Origin: Marinilactibacillus piezotolerans
Lineage (GTDB): Bacteria > Bacillota > Bacilli > Lactobacillales > Carnobacteriaceae_A
Assembly: GCF_900169305.1 (NCBI RefSeq)
Contig: NZ_FWDP01000002.1
Location: 186,001 to 250,000 of the forward strand
Length of the DNA stretch: 64,000 bases
Direction of reading: 5' to 3'
The notes below the pieces were generated by a model. It had not been told where the DNA came from and did not search any database. It saw nothing but the letters and a program-made list of their open reading frames with translations. Shown here piece by piece: positions 53,295 to 61,466 of the stretch. The translations under genes were made by a program, and so were the position numbers. Within the stretch, counting starts at the first letter, position 1, and each line of letters starts with the position of its first letter.

Positions 53295-54275
53295 TTACTT
53301 AATTTCTTCTAACTCAGTGTGTTGTATAAAATCATCTGAAACCTCTATTGGATTCAAAACTTTATAATCTAATGTAACTGTGCTTCTATATTCATCATTT
53401 GAGTTTAAGTTAATGTCTAGTATTTTCCCCACTGCAACATAATTTTTATTATTTATCCAGACAACTCCATCACCTACTTTTAAAGTTGTACTCCACTTTA
53501 TAGGCATCAACCACTCTTCCTTTATATCTGAAGGTATATTGATACTTTCAAATTCTTTAAAATTATGAATTCGTAACATTTCTTGAACTTTGTTATAAGA
53601 ATGAATACTTTCAGATCCCGCAGTAGACCAATGTGTTACAAATTCCATTGGTGGTATGCCAATCTTAAAATCTCCTCCATTTATTAAGTATTGAAAAGTG
53701 ACTGTTTGTTCAGCCTGTCCTTCAAAACTCATTAAGTTAACAGCATCTGAAAAAAATTTAAACTTTTCTACATCGTTATAGTAGCTCTCAATTCTAGATT
53801 CTGTATCAACATTTTTAATTGATAAAAGTTCGTCCCTTAGTGTGGTTATTAATTCGAAGATTGGATTTTGATTTTCTTGCGAGTACGGAGTGTCTAATAA
53901 CAATTCGCTGACAAATTTTCCTTCGAAAAAATCTGGTAAATTTTCAAATTTCCCCTTTTCAATCATTGGAATAATGAATGGGCTGTTAGATTTTTCTTTT
54001 AATAGTGTAACTTCATTAAACACTCCTGTTTTAGGATCTTTCATTTTATTAATATATGTTTCTGTACATATACATATTACAAATCTCGATGAATTTATCC
54101 CATTAACCATAAATTCATCGAGCTTAGTTCCTGGATGATTTTCATATACATCTAGTAAAACTTCAAATCCCCACTTTTTAAGATAAATAGCTAACCATTG
54201 CGTAAATGATTTAATCTTTCTATCAGCTGTTTTTTCTTTTTCCCATGCATATGATATAAAAATTCTTCTCTCCAT
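53295..54275 (-). CDS. SEFIR/TIR-domain protein (candidate defence effector)
   Basis: The 326-aa protein opens with a SEFIR-type TIR fold (RRIFISYAWEKEKTADRK..., WGFEVLLDVYENHPGTKLDEFM, SRFVICICTETYINKM; residues about 2-150). The rest (about 150-326) is a unique region ending in a beta-rich segment (LKVGDGVVWINNKNYVAVGKILDI). TIR/SEFIR effectors in bacteria often cleave NAD+ or make signal nucleotides upon phage sensing. Here the gene sits between orf21 and oriT. It starts behind AGGGGGAT. NADase activity is inferred from fold and not shown. Confidence 0.82.
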   Translation of the reverse strand: MERRIFISYAWEKEKTADRKIKSFTQWLAIYLKKWGFEVLLDVYENHPGTKLDEFMVNGINSSRFVICICTETYINKMKDPKTGVFNEVTLLKEKSNSPFIIPMIEKGKFENLPDFFEGKFVSELLLDTPYSQENQNPIFELITTLRDELLSIKNVDTESRIESYYNDVEKFKFFSDAVNLMSFEGQAEQTVTFQYLINGGDFKIGIPPMEFVTHWSTAGSESIHSYNKVQEMLRIHNFKEFESINIPSDIKEEWLMPIKWSTTLKVGDGVVWINNKNYVAVGKILDINLNSNDEYRSTVTLDYKVLNPIEVSDDFIQHTELEEIK

Positions 54276-54331
54276 ATATTATCCCCCTAACAAAAATATA
54301 TGTTAATTATATCATCTACATAATTCTTTAA

Positions 54332-55693
54332 CTATGAATCTTCATTCACCATTCCTGTTAAATCAGATATATTTTTTAGAAAGTCATGTCCTTTTGGTAC
54401 TAAGGGTGTGTAAAATTCTGATATGACACTTGTTCCCACATCTACATAGCCACGTCCTTTGATTTGCTTTAAGAAGAAATCTTTTTGTACGTCACTGCCA
54501 AACATCATGCCATAGCCCATTTCAGACATTCTTCCAAGTGCCACTCTGAAATTAAACTGGTCACGGATTCCGTCGCCTAAATATTTTGCGTCTGGACGTT
54601 GACAAGCTAGTATTAAAAAGAAGCCAGCTTGGCGACCTAACATAACAATTTGTTTCAATTTATTTAAGACTGCGGTATTTTCTTTTGTTCCCAGCATTTC
54701 CATAAAAGCCACGTATTCATCAAAAATAAGAAAGTTAGCTGGAAGTCCTAAGTAGGCATAATTTTCTCCTGTTTTATAATTTTCCATTTGCTTCATATCC
54801 TCACTGCGTATCATCATTTCTTCATAGAAATTATCAATACAGGAAAGCATATCCTCTTTTTTGTAGTAAACATTTTCTATTACAGAGCCTAAATCTGCAA
54901 GGTCAGCATTCTTTGGGTCAAGAATATATAGATTTGATTCTGTATTAAGCAAGGCCTCAATCAGTGTTAAAATAAAGTATGTCTTACCGCCACCTGTACC
55001 CCCAGCAATCAGCATATGAGGAAGCTTGTCATATTCCCACCATACATTTTCCATCAGTCGTAATTTTCCATCTGTAGCTTGTACTTCATCAATAGAAATC
55101 CGACTAGCGATAGTGTCGTAAAGCAAGGTATATTCCACGTAAGAATCCTTTAGCTCTTTATCCGTCAGCTCACAGTACAAGCCACTTTCTAGTTTCTTTT
55201 CTAGGTGTAAGAGCTGGTCTTGATATTTCCCTAAAGTAATTTCTACCCGAATTTGTATCAATCCGTTATTAAGACGATAATAGATTTTGGGAAAGTAAGC
55301 TATCTTCTCTTTAGTACGACTGGATGAATCTTTAAAGAAGCTATCTGTTTTAATCTGTTCCGATTCATACCACTTATTTTCTAAAATCATCTTTGCCAGC
55401 TTTTGACGGTGGTAGAGTTGTTTTACTGTATCATATCTATATCTTTTGAATAGAAATACCATCAGCAAGCAAACAAGAATTGCGACACTTATACTCATCA
55501 TTAAATAGGGAATGTCAATCCGGTTTGCTTGCAATAGATTAAAGTCTTGCCAATTGACCTGCTGGATTGCTTGAATATGAAACAGTCCAACAACCAGCAG
55601 GAAAATGGGTAGTAAGGTAGCTATTGTAAAGCGAAAGACTAAATCTTTGTCACTCGGACGAATCCTTTTACCATGAAATGTAATCTGTTTCAT
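54332..55693 (-). CDS. Tn916 Orf21-type FtsK/SpoIIIE DNA translocase (coupling protein)
   Basis: The 453-aa protein has two N-terminal membrane helices (about 27-43 and 70-86) and an FtsK motor with Walker A AGGTGGGKTYF (about 232) and Walker B NFLIFDEYVAFM. Sequence and position match Orf21 of Tn916, the T4CP-like protein that feeds relaxase-bound DNA to the mating channel. It is complete although most of the channel genes are missing. Confidence 0.93.
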   Translation of the reverse strand: MKQITFHGKRIRPSDKDLVFRFTIATLLPIFLLVVGLFHIQAIQQVNWQDFNLLQANRIDIPYLMMSISVAILVCLLMVFLFKRYRYDTVKQLYHRQKLAKMILENKWYESEQIKTDSFFKDSSSRTKEKIAYFPKIYYRLNNGLIQIRVEITLGKYQDQLLHLEKKLESGLYCELTDKELKDSYVEYTLLYDTIASRISIDEVQATDGKLRLMENVWWEYDKLPHMLIAGGTGGGKTYFILTLIEALLNTESNLYILDPKNADLADLGSVIENVYYKKEDMLSCIDNFYEEMMIRSEDMKQMENYKTGENYAYLGLPANFLIFDEYVAFMEMLGTKENTAVLNKLKQIVMLGRQAGFFLILACQRPDAKYLGDGIRDQFNFRVALGRMSEMGYGMMFGSDVQKDFFLKQIKGRGYVDVGTSVISEFYTPLVPKGHDFLKNISDLTGMVNEDS

Positions 55694-55739
55694 CCGTTAT
55701 CTTCTCCTTTCTATTTAGTGGAAGATAGAGTGATAATTC

Positions 55740-56114
55740 TTATTTAACAGGTTCTTTTTTAGGTGGTTGGTTTCTAAGTGCATTAGAATCTTTCACCAGA
55801 ATAATATCATCTGCTTTGATATACCAGTTTATATCTGCCCCTCGAAAGGTAGCAGTAGCGACAGTATCAGCTATTGGGTTGATAATTTCTATCCTTACAT
55901 TATAGTCGAATTCCTTTAAAGGAACGCTGGCGGGAATACTTACTTGGATCATACGTCCTTGTCCTTTGGATTTTAGATCATAGGTACGTTCTTTAACTTC
56001 CTCTGAAACTGTACCATCTTCATTTTGAATACGGACTTCACGACGGAGTGCGGAAAATTTTAACTCTCCAAAGGTTGCCTCTTTTTCCAATACAATGCCA
56101 TTAGCTAATCTCAT
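55740..56114 (-). CDS. Tn916 Orf22-like protein (DUF961/YdcP)
   Basis: A 124-aa cytosolic protein of the DUF961 family (GIVLEKEATFGELKFSALRREVRIQ ... ADINWYIKADDIILV). Orf22 and Orf23 are paralogues (helicase processivity factors HelP in ICEBs1 terms), which help PcrA unwind ICE DNA during rolling-circle replication and transfer. It lies directly between orf23 and orf21, with good ribosome sites. Confidence 0.92.
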   Translation of the reverse strand: MRLANGIVLEKEATFGELKFSALRREVRIQNEDGTVSEEVKERTYDLKSKGQGRMIQVSIPASVPLKEFDYNVRIEIINPIADTVATATFRGADINWYIKADDIILVKDSNALRNQPPKKEPVK

Positions 56115-56134
56115 AATTAAATTCCTCTCTTTCT

Positions 56135-56449
56135 TTATGCTTTTATCATGTCATCTGCATGTAAAAAATAATTAGTGAATCCACGAGTACCAATTTTATA
56201 GCCCTCTGCTGTAATACGTGGGTTAATTAGTTTTACACTTTCTTCAAATTCAAAGTTCTTTTCTCCAGCTTCGGCAGGAAGAACAACGACAATATCATCT
56301 GCTCTTTGAATAGTAGAGTATAGATTGAAGCTACGAGATAGCACAGTCATTTGTCCGTTAACTCTTCGCTGTTTAATTTTATCCTCTCCAGCAAATTCTA
56401 AATTTCCGAAGGTTTCTTTCATATTTGGGATTACAAATTTTAGTTCCAT
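56135..56449 (-). CDS. Tn916 Orf23-like protein (DUF961/YdcP)
   Basis: At 104 aa this is the shorter DUF961 paralogue: MELKFVIPNMKETFGNLEFAGE ... GFTNYFLHADDMIKA. It is the first backbone gene of the transfer operon. The 56450-56725 gap before it holds the operon promoter region and the terminator of the HEPN-type gene. Confidence 0.92.
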   Translation of the reverse strand: MELKFVIPNMKETFGNLEFAGEDKIKQRRVNGQMTVLSRSFNLYSTIQRADDIVVVLPAEAGEKNFEFEESVKLINPRITAEGYKIGTRGFTNYFLHADDMIKA

Positions 56450-56579
56450 ATTTATACCTATCCTTTCTTTTAAACGGTTTAATGAGTTTTATTTATTAAA
56501 TGTTTTACAGGGTGGGAAACGCCCCTTTAAATCTTGTTTTTATTGTTTCAAACTATCACATCCTTTCAATTTGGGTAAA

Positions 56580-56612
56580 AAAATAGACACCTCATCTTTC
56601 GAAGTGTCTTAT
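56580..56612 (-). terminator. Terminator after the HEPN-type gene
   Basis: AGACAC pairs with GTGTCT over 13 bases, followed on the minus strand by a run of T residues, about 115 bp after the stop. Confidence 0.6.
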
Positions 56613-56725
56613 TCTGTATATTCAACTTTCTAGGAATGCGTTATTATGCTAGATATGTTCTGAAGTAAATCAGCCTTAATATTCTTAGAAACCACTGTAT
56701 TTTTTTCGACAGTCGTAGTAGTTTC

Positions 56726-58324
56726 TTAAAAATTTGGATTCCAATTATACTCTATTGTTTTTTCTCGTCTTCGTTTAAGGTGAGTATCTACAAAATTGTT
56801 TCGAATTGGAAACCTCATATTTTTATCATATTGAACCTGTGCAATAAAATTATCATTACTCGGAAATAAAGCTCTATCTTTTCCTCTACGTAGTTCTCTT
56901 TTGTATAATACCATGTATATTATATCTGCTTCCATATTCCCATATTTTACTTTATGAGATGAAAATCCAAAATTCTCCAATGTATTAATCTTATTGATAG
57001 CATTCTTTACGGCATCGCGTACATGGTTTGGTCTTTTTGCTCGTTTAAGATATACAACCGATTTAAATCGCTTCTGGTCTTCTAAGCTAATGTCCTCAAT
57101 TTCTGTTATTAGGTAGTCTTCAGTTTCTATATCTGGATAATAACGAAAGGAATCTTCAAATTCATTTCTATTTTCATCGTTAATCGGAAACATCAATACA
57201 TTTTTATCTTTAATTACACGTTTCCAAGCTTCTCCCAAATCTATTACACCACTTGCTAAGTCGCTAACTATAGAGCAATTAATTGTAAAAAAAGAATTAG
57301 CAGTTCTAGGAGAATGAAACGAAATCATGATAGTGTCTTCTAATGATAGTTCTCTTAACTGGAAAATCCTTTCTGCAGTATGTAAACCGAGAAAAACTCG
57401 TGAATCAATATCTAAGTCTACACCAACAAATTCCACATTTATATGTTGTCTTTGTTCAGTCTGATTATTAATATCTAGCTGATATATTTTATCACAAGTA
57501 GTGAGGAGTGTAGACATGGATAGTTTTTCAAAGAATAGTGAAGTGTCTTCATGAGCAGAAGAATTTTTATATATTTCGTTATAAGTTATATTTTCTTCGC
57601 ACAAATATCCAATCCATGCTAATACAATAGCACTTAATCCATCATATAACTGTAAGAGTGAATCCTTAAAATTGTAAACACTTGACTCTTCCTGAATTTG
57701 TTGCCCACCTTTTCTATAAGAAAAAAACATTTTGGAACCTTCTGCTTTAACTCCACCGTGTGAAATTGCGTTACGAATATTTGAATCAGCTAAGTCAGTA
57801 ATTATTTGATATCCTCTTTTAGAACTTGCTAAGCATTCTATTTGTGGAGTTAAATTCTTTTGAAACAAATTACGGTTTTCAATTATACTTTGAAATTCAA
57901 TGAACAGTTTTAGTATATTGCTGAAACTAGTATTTAATAAGTCGTTGTATATGTTAATACTAAATATTTTTGCTTTTAACTCCTCACTCCCTTTAAATCT
58001 GTTCATTAATAAAATTCTTTCCTCTATATCTAATAAATTTTGATAAGTATAGATCAAGAAGTGGGAATTTTTTAATAAAGTCGTGGTCATATTTTCGTTC
58101 CCTATATTTTCCTCAATTTCCTGAATTTTTGCCCTTGTGAAAAGAAATAAATCATTGTTCCAATGTTTCATTTGAGGATTCTTAAGGAATTTATATAAAA
58201 TAGGATGATAAATTGATGGTAAGGAATCTAATTCTGAAAATAAAGAAACAAATGTTGATTTTACATCTTTCAAACCAAGTTCTTTGGTTTCCTCCCACCA
58301 ATTAATATAGTCAGTTAATTGCAA
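56726..58324 (-). CDS. HEPN-motif protein of unknown family (candidate abortive-infection gene)
   Basis: The 532-aa protein starts at TTG behind GGAGG (seven bases). Residues about 80-250 are helical and contain DSNIRNAISHGGVK, an R-x4-H motif (R184, H189) followed by Gly, the catalytic signature of HEPN ribonucleases. The C-terminal half (about 290-530) is mixed alpha/beta with many charged residues and no motif I know. HEPN proteins are common RNase effectors in abortive infection and toxin systems. The gene is strongly AT-rich and upstream of orf23, preceded by one copy of the long repeat. The function is inferred from the motif and context only. Confidence 0.72.
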   Translation of the reverse strand: MQLTDYINWWEETKELGLKDVKSTFVSLFSELDSLPSIYHPILYKFLKNPQMKHWNNDLFLFTRAKIQEIEENIGNENMTTTLLKNSHFLIYTYQNLLDIEERILLMNRFKGSEELKAKIFSINIYNDLLNTSFSNILKLFIEFQSIIENRNLFQKNLTPQIECLASSKRGYQIITDLADSNIRNAISHGGVKAEGSKMFFSYRKGGQQIQEESSVYNFKDSLLQLYDGLSAIVLAWIGYLCEENITYNEIYKNSSAHEDTSLFFEKLSMSTLLTTCDKIYQLDINNQTEQRQHINVEFVGVDLDIDSRVFLGLHTAERIFQLRELSLEDTIMISFHSPRTANSFFTINCSIVSDLASGVIDLGEAWKRVIKDKNVLMFPINDENRNEFEDSFRYYPDIETEDYLITEIEDISLEDQKRFKSVVYLKRAKRPNHVRDAVKNAINKINTLENFGFSSHKVKYGNMEADIIYMVLYKRELRRGKDRALFPSNDNFIAQVQYDKNMRFPIRNNFVDTHLKRRREKTIEYNWNPNF

Positions 58325-58683
58325 TACAATTCCTCCAATAGTTTGTTTAATTATACTATACCACTTAAACTCATCAACAAAAATAAAGAAGAAAACTATT
58401 TTTTATCATAAAATCTAAAATAATAACATCACCTTTTTTTACAATATATAGTCTGCCTAAAAATATAATTAAATATTTTCTAATGTATTTAAAAGTTTAG
58501 CCTAATTCAAAATTATGCGAAACTTTCCTTAAAGATTAATAAACGACCATGCAGCTATATTAAAGAACTGGATATAGAATTATACTGTATAGTTTTTTGA
58601 AATAAACAGGTTAGACTTGATGCGAAAATTACACTATTATTATTTTTAATATGTTTTATCTCACTTAATACTTTCTCAAACCC

Positions 58684-58937
58684 CTTAATTTTGCTGCATT
58701 TATCCTTATATACTGTACGTTTAAAATAGAGTTGGGTTACTAAAAACTTTTGCGGAGAAAACAGACAAAAAAGAGAGCACATTTCATAAAAATGTACCCT
58801 CTAAACTTTGAATTGATAGGGTTCCCCTTCCCAGAAACTCTGGAGGGATTTTAGATCAAATTAAACCATTTTATTCATTATAAGAACCGAAAGAAGCCTG
58901 TTAAATAAATAATTCACTACCAAATCAAGTTAGTGTA
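58684..58937. repeat. Long direct repeat, copy A
   Basis: About 250 bp closely similar to 61107-61377 in the same orientation. Shared blocks include AACTTTTGCGGAGAAA, CCCTCTAAACTTTGAA, GGTTCCCCTTCC, AAGAACCGAAAGAAGCCTGT and CACTACCAAATCAAGTTAGTG. It lies directly upstream of the HEPN-type gene and downstream of the DUF4209-like gene. The 58325-59162 gap holds this repeat, a fragment of it (59108-59155) and no gene I can support. Confidence 0.85.
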
Positions 58938-59011
58938 TTATTCCAACTATTAAGTATACTGTTTCATTATATCATTTTCTTTAGAAAACTAGACATCTTA
59001 TTTCGATAAAA

Positions 59012-59040
59012 ATAAAAGCTACCTAGTCATCGGTAGCCCG
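59012..59040 (-). terminator. Terminator after the DUF4209-like gene
   Basis: GGGCTACC...GGTAGC hairpin (minus strand) followed by TTTTATTTTT, about 125 bp beyond the stop. Confidence 0.65.
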
Positions 59041-59107
59041 AATAATTGAATATTAGATTGTGGAATAGAATTATATTGAAGTGTCTGATTAAATGCACAT
59101 ACAGCAA

Positions 59108-59155
59108 TTTCCTGATTTTACTGCATTTCAGCTTATATGTCCTCCTAAAATCTAG
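59108..59155. repeat. Fragment of the long repeat, copy C
   Basis: CCTGATTTTACTGCATTTC and the following CTTATATG.CCTC..AAAATC.AGA match the first 45 bases of copy B (61107 on) and copy A. Only this end of the repeat is present. Confidence 0.65.
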
Positions 59156-59162
59156 AAATTAC

Positions 59163-59987
59163 TTAGGAAGTAATTTTTCCTATTTGTTCAAAAAGTAATT
59201 TCATTATGCACAAAACAAAATAGGCACAGTAACCATTATCGTTAAACTCCAGCCCATGAGCTACTTTATTTCGAATATTCATGAGTTCCTCTATCATTAA
59301 TTTTCTGAATAGCCAATGTCTATCTTCACCGAGATATGATTTTAATGCCTCTGTTTCAAAAATTGGAGTAAGAGTTTTTGAGTGTTCAACTGGAAATCTT
59401 TTCAGATTTGAAGTTTGCTCACCAGCTTCTTTTGCAACTTCACGAAACCACCATTCAATCTGTGGTGAAAGTAAATATAATCCCGAATAGATATCTCCTA
59501 CAAAAAACAACTCAAATGCTTTATTAATATAATACGATCTTTTAATCAATATAGGATGTTTTTTAATCATTTCAGAAAAATCGACTTGAATTTTCTCCTC
59601 TAATATGACTTGTAGTAGATGCATCCACAAAGCTGCTCCAATTAATTGTATACTTCTAAATAGAGCTAGACTTTCCTTAGTCGCCTCACTATTTGACTCA
59701 AAGATAGTCTGCTCATATTCATTTTTCATAATGACTGAAAAAACCTCAAAAAATTGGTTAATTTGTTTAATTCTTTTTCTATTTTCTAAAATTTCTTGTC
59801 TTGTAATAAATGGGACACTTCGAATTAGAAACTCAATCTGTTCATTGCGCTCCATAAGTTTAAACTGTTCAATGTATTCATTTAATTGAGTTTGTTCTTC
59901 TTCACTTAGATAATCCATAAGATTTTTATCCCGGATTATAGAGTTCGGATATTCCATTTTAGAAAATCTTGTTTTCAACTTATCCAA
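59163..59987 (-). CDS. C-terminal half of a DUF4209-like HEPN protein
   Basis: This 274-codon stretch follows the TGA of the preceding frame without a gap and in the same frame, so it is the second half of one interrupted gene. It contains NIRNKVAHGLE, an R-x4-H HEPN-type motif (R239, H244 of this half) that is the signature of the DUF4209 domain, preceded by SPQIEWWFREVAKEAGE. No ribosome site lies before the TTG at 59987 or the ATG at 59957, so independent translation is doubtful. DUF4209 has no proven function; HEPN RNase-like activity is an inference. Confidence 0.6.
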   Translation of the reverse strand: MDKLKTRFSKMEYPNSIIRDKNLMDYLSEEEQTQLNEYIEQFKLMERNEQIEFLIRSVPFITRQEILENRKRIKQINQFFEVFSVIMKNEYEQTIFESNSEATKESLALFRSIQLIGAALWMHLLQVILEEKIQVDFSEMIKKHPILIKRSYYINKAFELFFVGDIYSGLYLLSPQIEWWFREVAKEAGEQTSNLKRFPVEHSKTLTPIFETEALKSYLGEDRHWLFRKLMIEELMNIRNKVAHGLEFNDNGYCAYFVLCIMKLLFEQIGKITS

Positions 59988-60890
59988 TCACATTTTGGAT
60001 TGTTTCATTTTTTCTGAATTCGTTAATTCATATTTTTGATAAATTTTTATAGCATTCTCCAAATGCATTATTGAGGCTTCTAAATTAATACCACCTAGAT
60101 TAAAACGTTCCTCTGCTAATTGCTCATAAACCCCTGCATATCTCTTTGCTACCTCTTTTATTTGCTGTTTATCATTTTTCTTTTGATACCATTTAATCTT
60201 TAAATTGAAAGCTGATGGAAATATGCAATCAAATCCCATTGGATTGTACTTTGAACGTTCAGTAGGAGCGGTATCTCCTTGAAGTATTGAAAAAGAAATC
60301 ATCGTTTCAATTTTCTTCAACAACTCTTCCGTTCTAAAATTTTTCTCGTCTAGCAAATAATCAATAGCTGGAATAAGAAGTTCAAAATTTTCTATTCTAT
60401 TCAAGGTATTCTCATCAAACTTAATAGAACTTACCAATTTGCTTAACTTATTTTCAACAGTGTTTATGTCTTTTTTATCAGCAGAATTTATTGCAACACC
60501 AACTAAACTAGAAGCTAAACGATATTGTTTTTTTCTGTTCACCAATTCTTCTGCTATTTGCATAGCTGCGATTGTAGCCATGTCAGCAAACTCTCTGAAT
60601 CGTTGTCCGCTGTACTTATGCATTGTTTTGCTATCGGAAAATCCTTCATTAATGAAGTACATGCCAGATGTAAGTGAATAACCAATAACAGTTTTAACAA
60701 AAACATCCGAAGTGGAATCAAATCTTAATTCTAACTCGTTATAAAGAGCCTTTCTCCTTTCTTGAAATGTTTGAAGAGTTTCATCTTCAGCAATCTTTTT
60801 AAACAAATCATCATAGACTTGTGCCGCTTCCAAGTCAAAATGAAGCGGTTCATTGCTATTGACAAAATACTCTAACCAATTATCTCGCAT
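59988..60890 (-). CDS. N-terminal half of the interrupted DUF4209-like protein
   Basis: This 300-aa frame starts behind TGGAGG at ATG 60890 and ends ...KQSKM-TGA at 59990-59988; the following codons continue as LDKLKTRFSKMEY. It is a soluble, helix-rich protein (IAAMQIAEELVNRKKQYRLASSLVGVAIN..., ...NLEASIMHLENAIKIYQKYE) of TPR-like character. Joined to the next frame it gives a product of about 575 residues, the length usual for DUF4209 proteins. Either a nonsense mutation or, less likely, a split gene. Confidence 0.65.
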   Translation of the reverse strand: MRDNWLEYFVNSNEPLHFDLEAAQVYDDLFKKIAEDETLQTFQERRKALYNELELRFDSTSDVFVKTVIGYSLTSGMYFINEGFSDSKTMHKYSGQRFREFADMATIAAMQIAEELVNRKKQYRLASSLVGVAINSADKKDINTVENKLSKLVSSIKFDENTLNRIENFELLIPAIDYLLDEKNFRTEELLKKIETMISFSILQGDTAPTERSKYNPMGFDCIFPSAFNLKIKWYQKKNDKQQIKEVAKRYAGVYEQLAEERFNLGGINLEASIMHLENAIKIYQKYELTNSEKMKQSKM

Positions 60891-61106
60891 ATCTTATGCC
60901 TCCATATCATATATGATAAACTAACTATGGTTAATTAATTATATGGAAAGGTTAATATTGGCAATATAAAAGTAGAAATTTAAAAAATGAATATTGGAGT
61001 ATAGATCGTAGAGTAACAGACTAACATCTGATTAGGTGCAAAAATGCGCTTTGACTGCACTATTTTTTATTTTTATGATTTATACTATTTTATCGTTTTT
61101 CACAGT

Positions 61107-61377
61107 CCTCAATTTTACTGCGTTTTGCCTTATATGCCTCACCCAAAATCCAGAGTGGGGATAGTCAAAACTTTTGCGGAGAAATCAGACAAAAAGAGAG
61201 TACATTTCATAAGAATGCACCCTCTAAACTTTGAAATTGATAAGGTTCCCCTTCCAACATCTCTGGCGGGATTTTTGCGGGAAACATAATCAATTTAAAT
61301 CATTTTATCCATTTTAAGAACCGAAAGAAGCCTGTGAAACCAATCATTCACTACCAAATCAAGTTAGTGAATTACTC
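61107..61377. repeat. Long direct repeat, copy B
   Basis: This is the counterpart of copy A (58684-58937), immediately upstream of the DUF4209-like gene and directly against the attachment-like structure at 61376. The 60891-61106 stretch before it shows no gene. Confidence 0.85.
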
Positions 61378-61450
61378 CCACTCAATGTAGAACTAAAGCT
61401 CTACAAACGCTGTCATATCAACGTTTACGAGTGGCTTTTTTATTTTGGAG
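61376..61450. other. Attachment-end candidate with nested inverted repeats
   Basis: An outer stem CCACTC/GAGTGG encloses two hairpins, TGTAGA..TCTACA and AAACG..CGTTT, then a T-run (61437-61445). It lies just beyond the integrase stop, where the end of an integrative element is expected. On the plus strand it could also act as a terminator. The core crossover site cannot be identified without the other end. Confidence 0.5.
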
Positions 61451-61466
61451 ACAGTGTTGGAGACAG

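Larger units (their letters stand above)
49032..61375 (-). mobile_element. Truncated Tn916-family ICE with defence-type cargo
   Basis: Backbone genes orf23, orf22, orf21, oriT, orf20, orf19 and ardA (orf18) occur in Tn916 order and orientation. orf17-orf13, any regulatory or resistance genes, xis and int are absent; the sequence stops at the IS150 repeat 48 bp after ardA. Inserted cargo: SEFIR gene, AAA+/DUF6414-like pair, HEPN-type gene and DUF4209-like gene. The right boundary is set at the start of the neighbouring element's end structure and is approximate. Confidence 0.8.

Noticed and set aside
58555-58782. 75-codon minus-strand frame over repeat copy A
   Set aside because: The same region in copy B is interrupted by stops, and no ribosome site or motif is present; it is probably chance within the repeat.
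61044-61289. 81-codon plus-strand frame over repeat copy B
   Set aside because: Runs through the repeat in a phase not conserved in copy A; no ribosome site.
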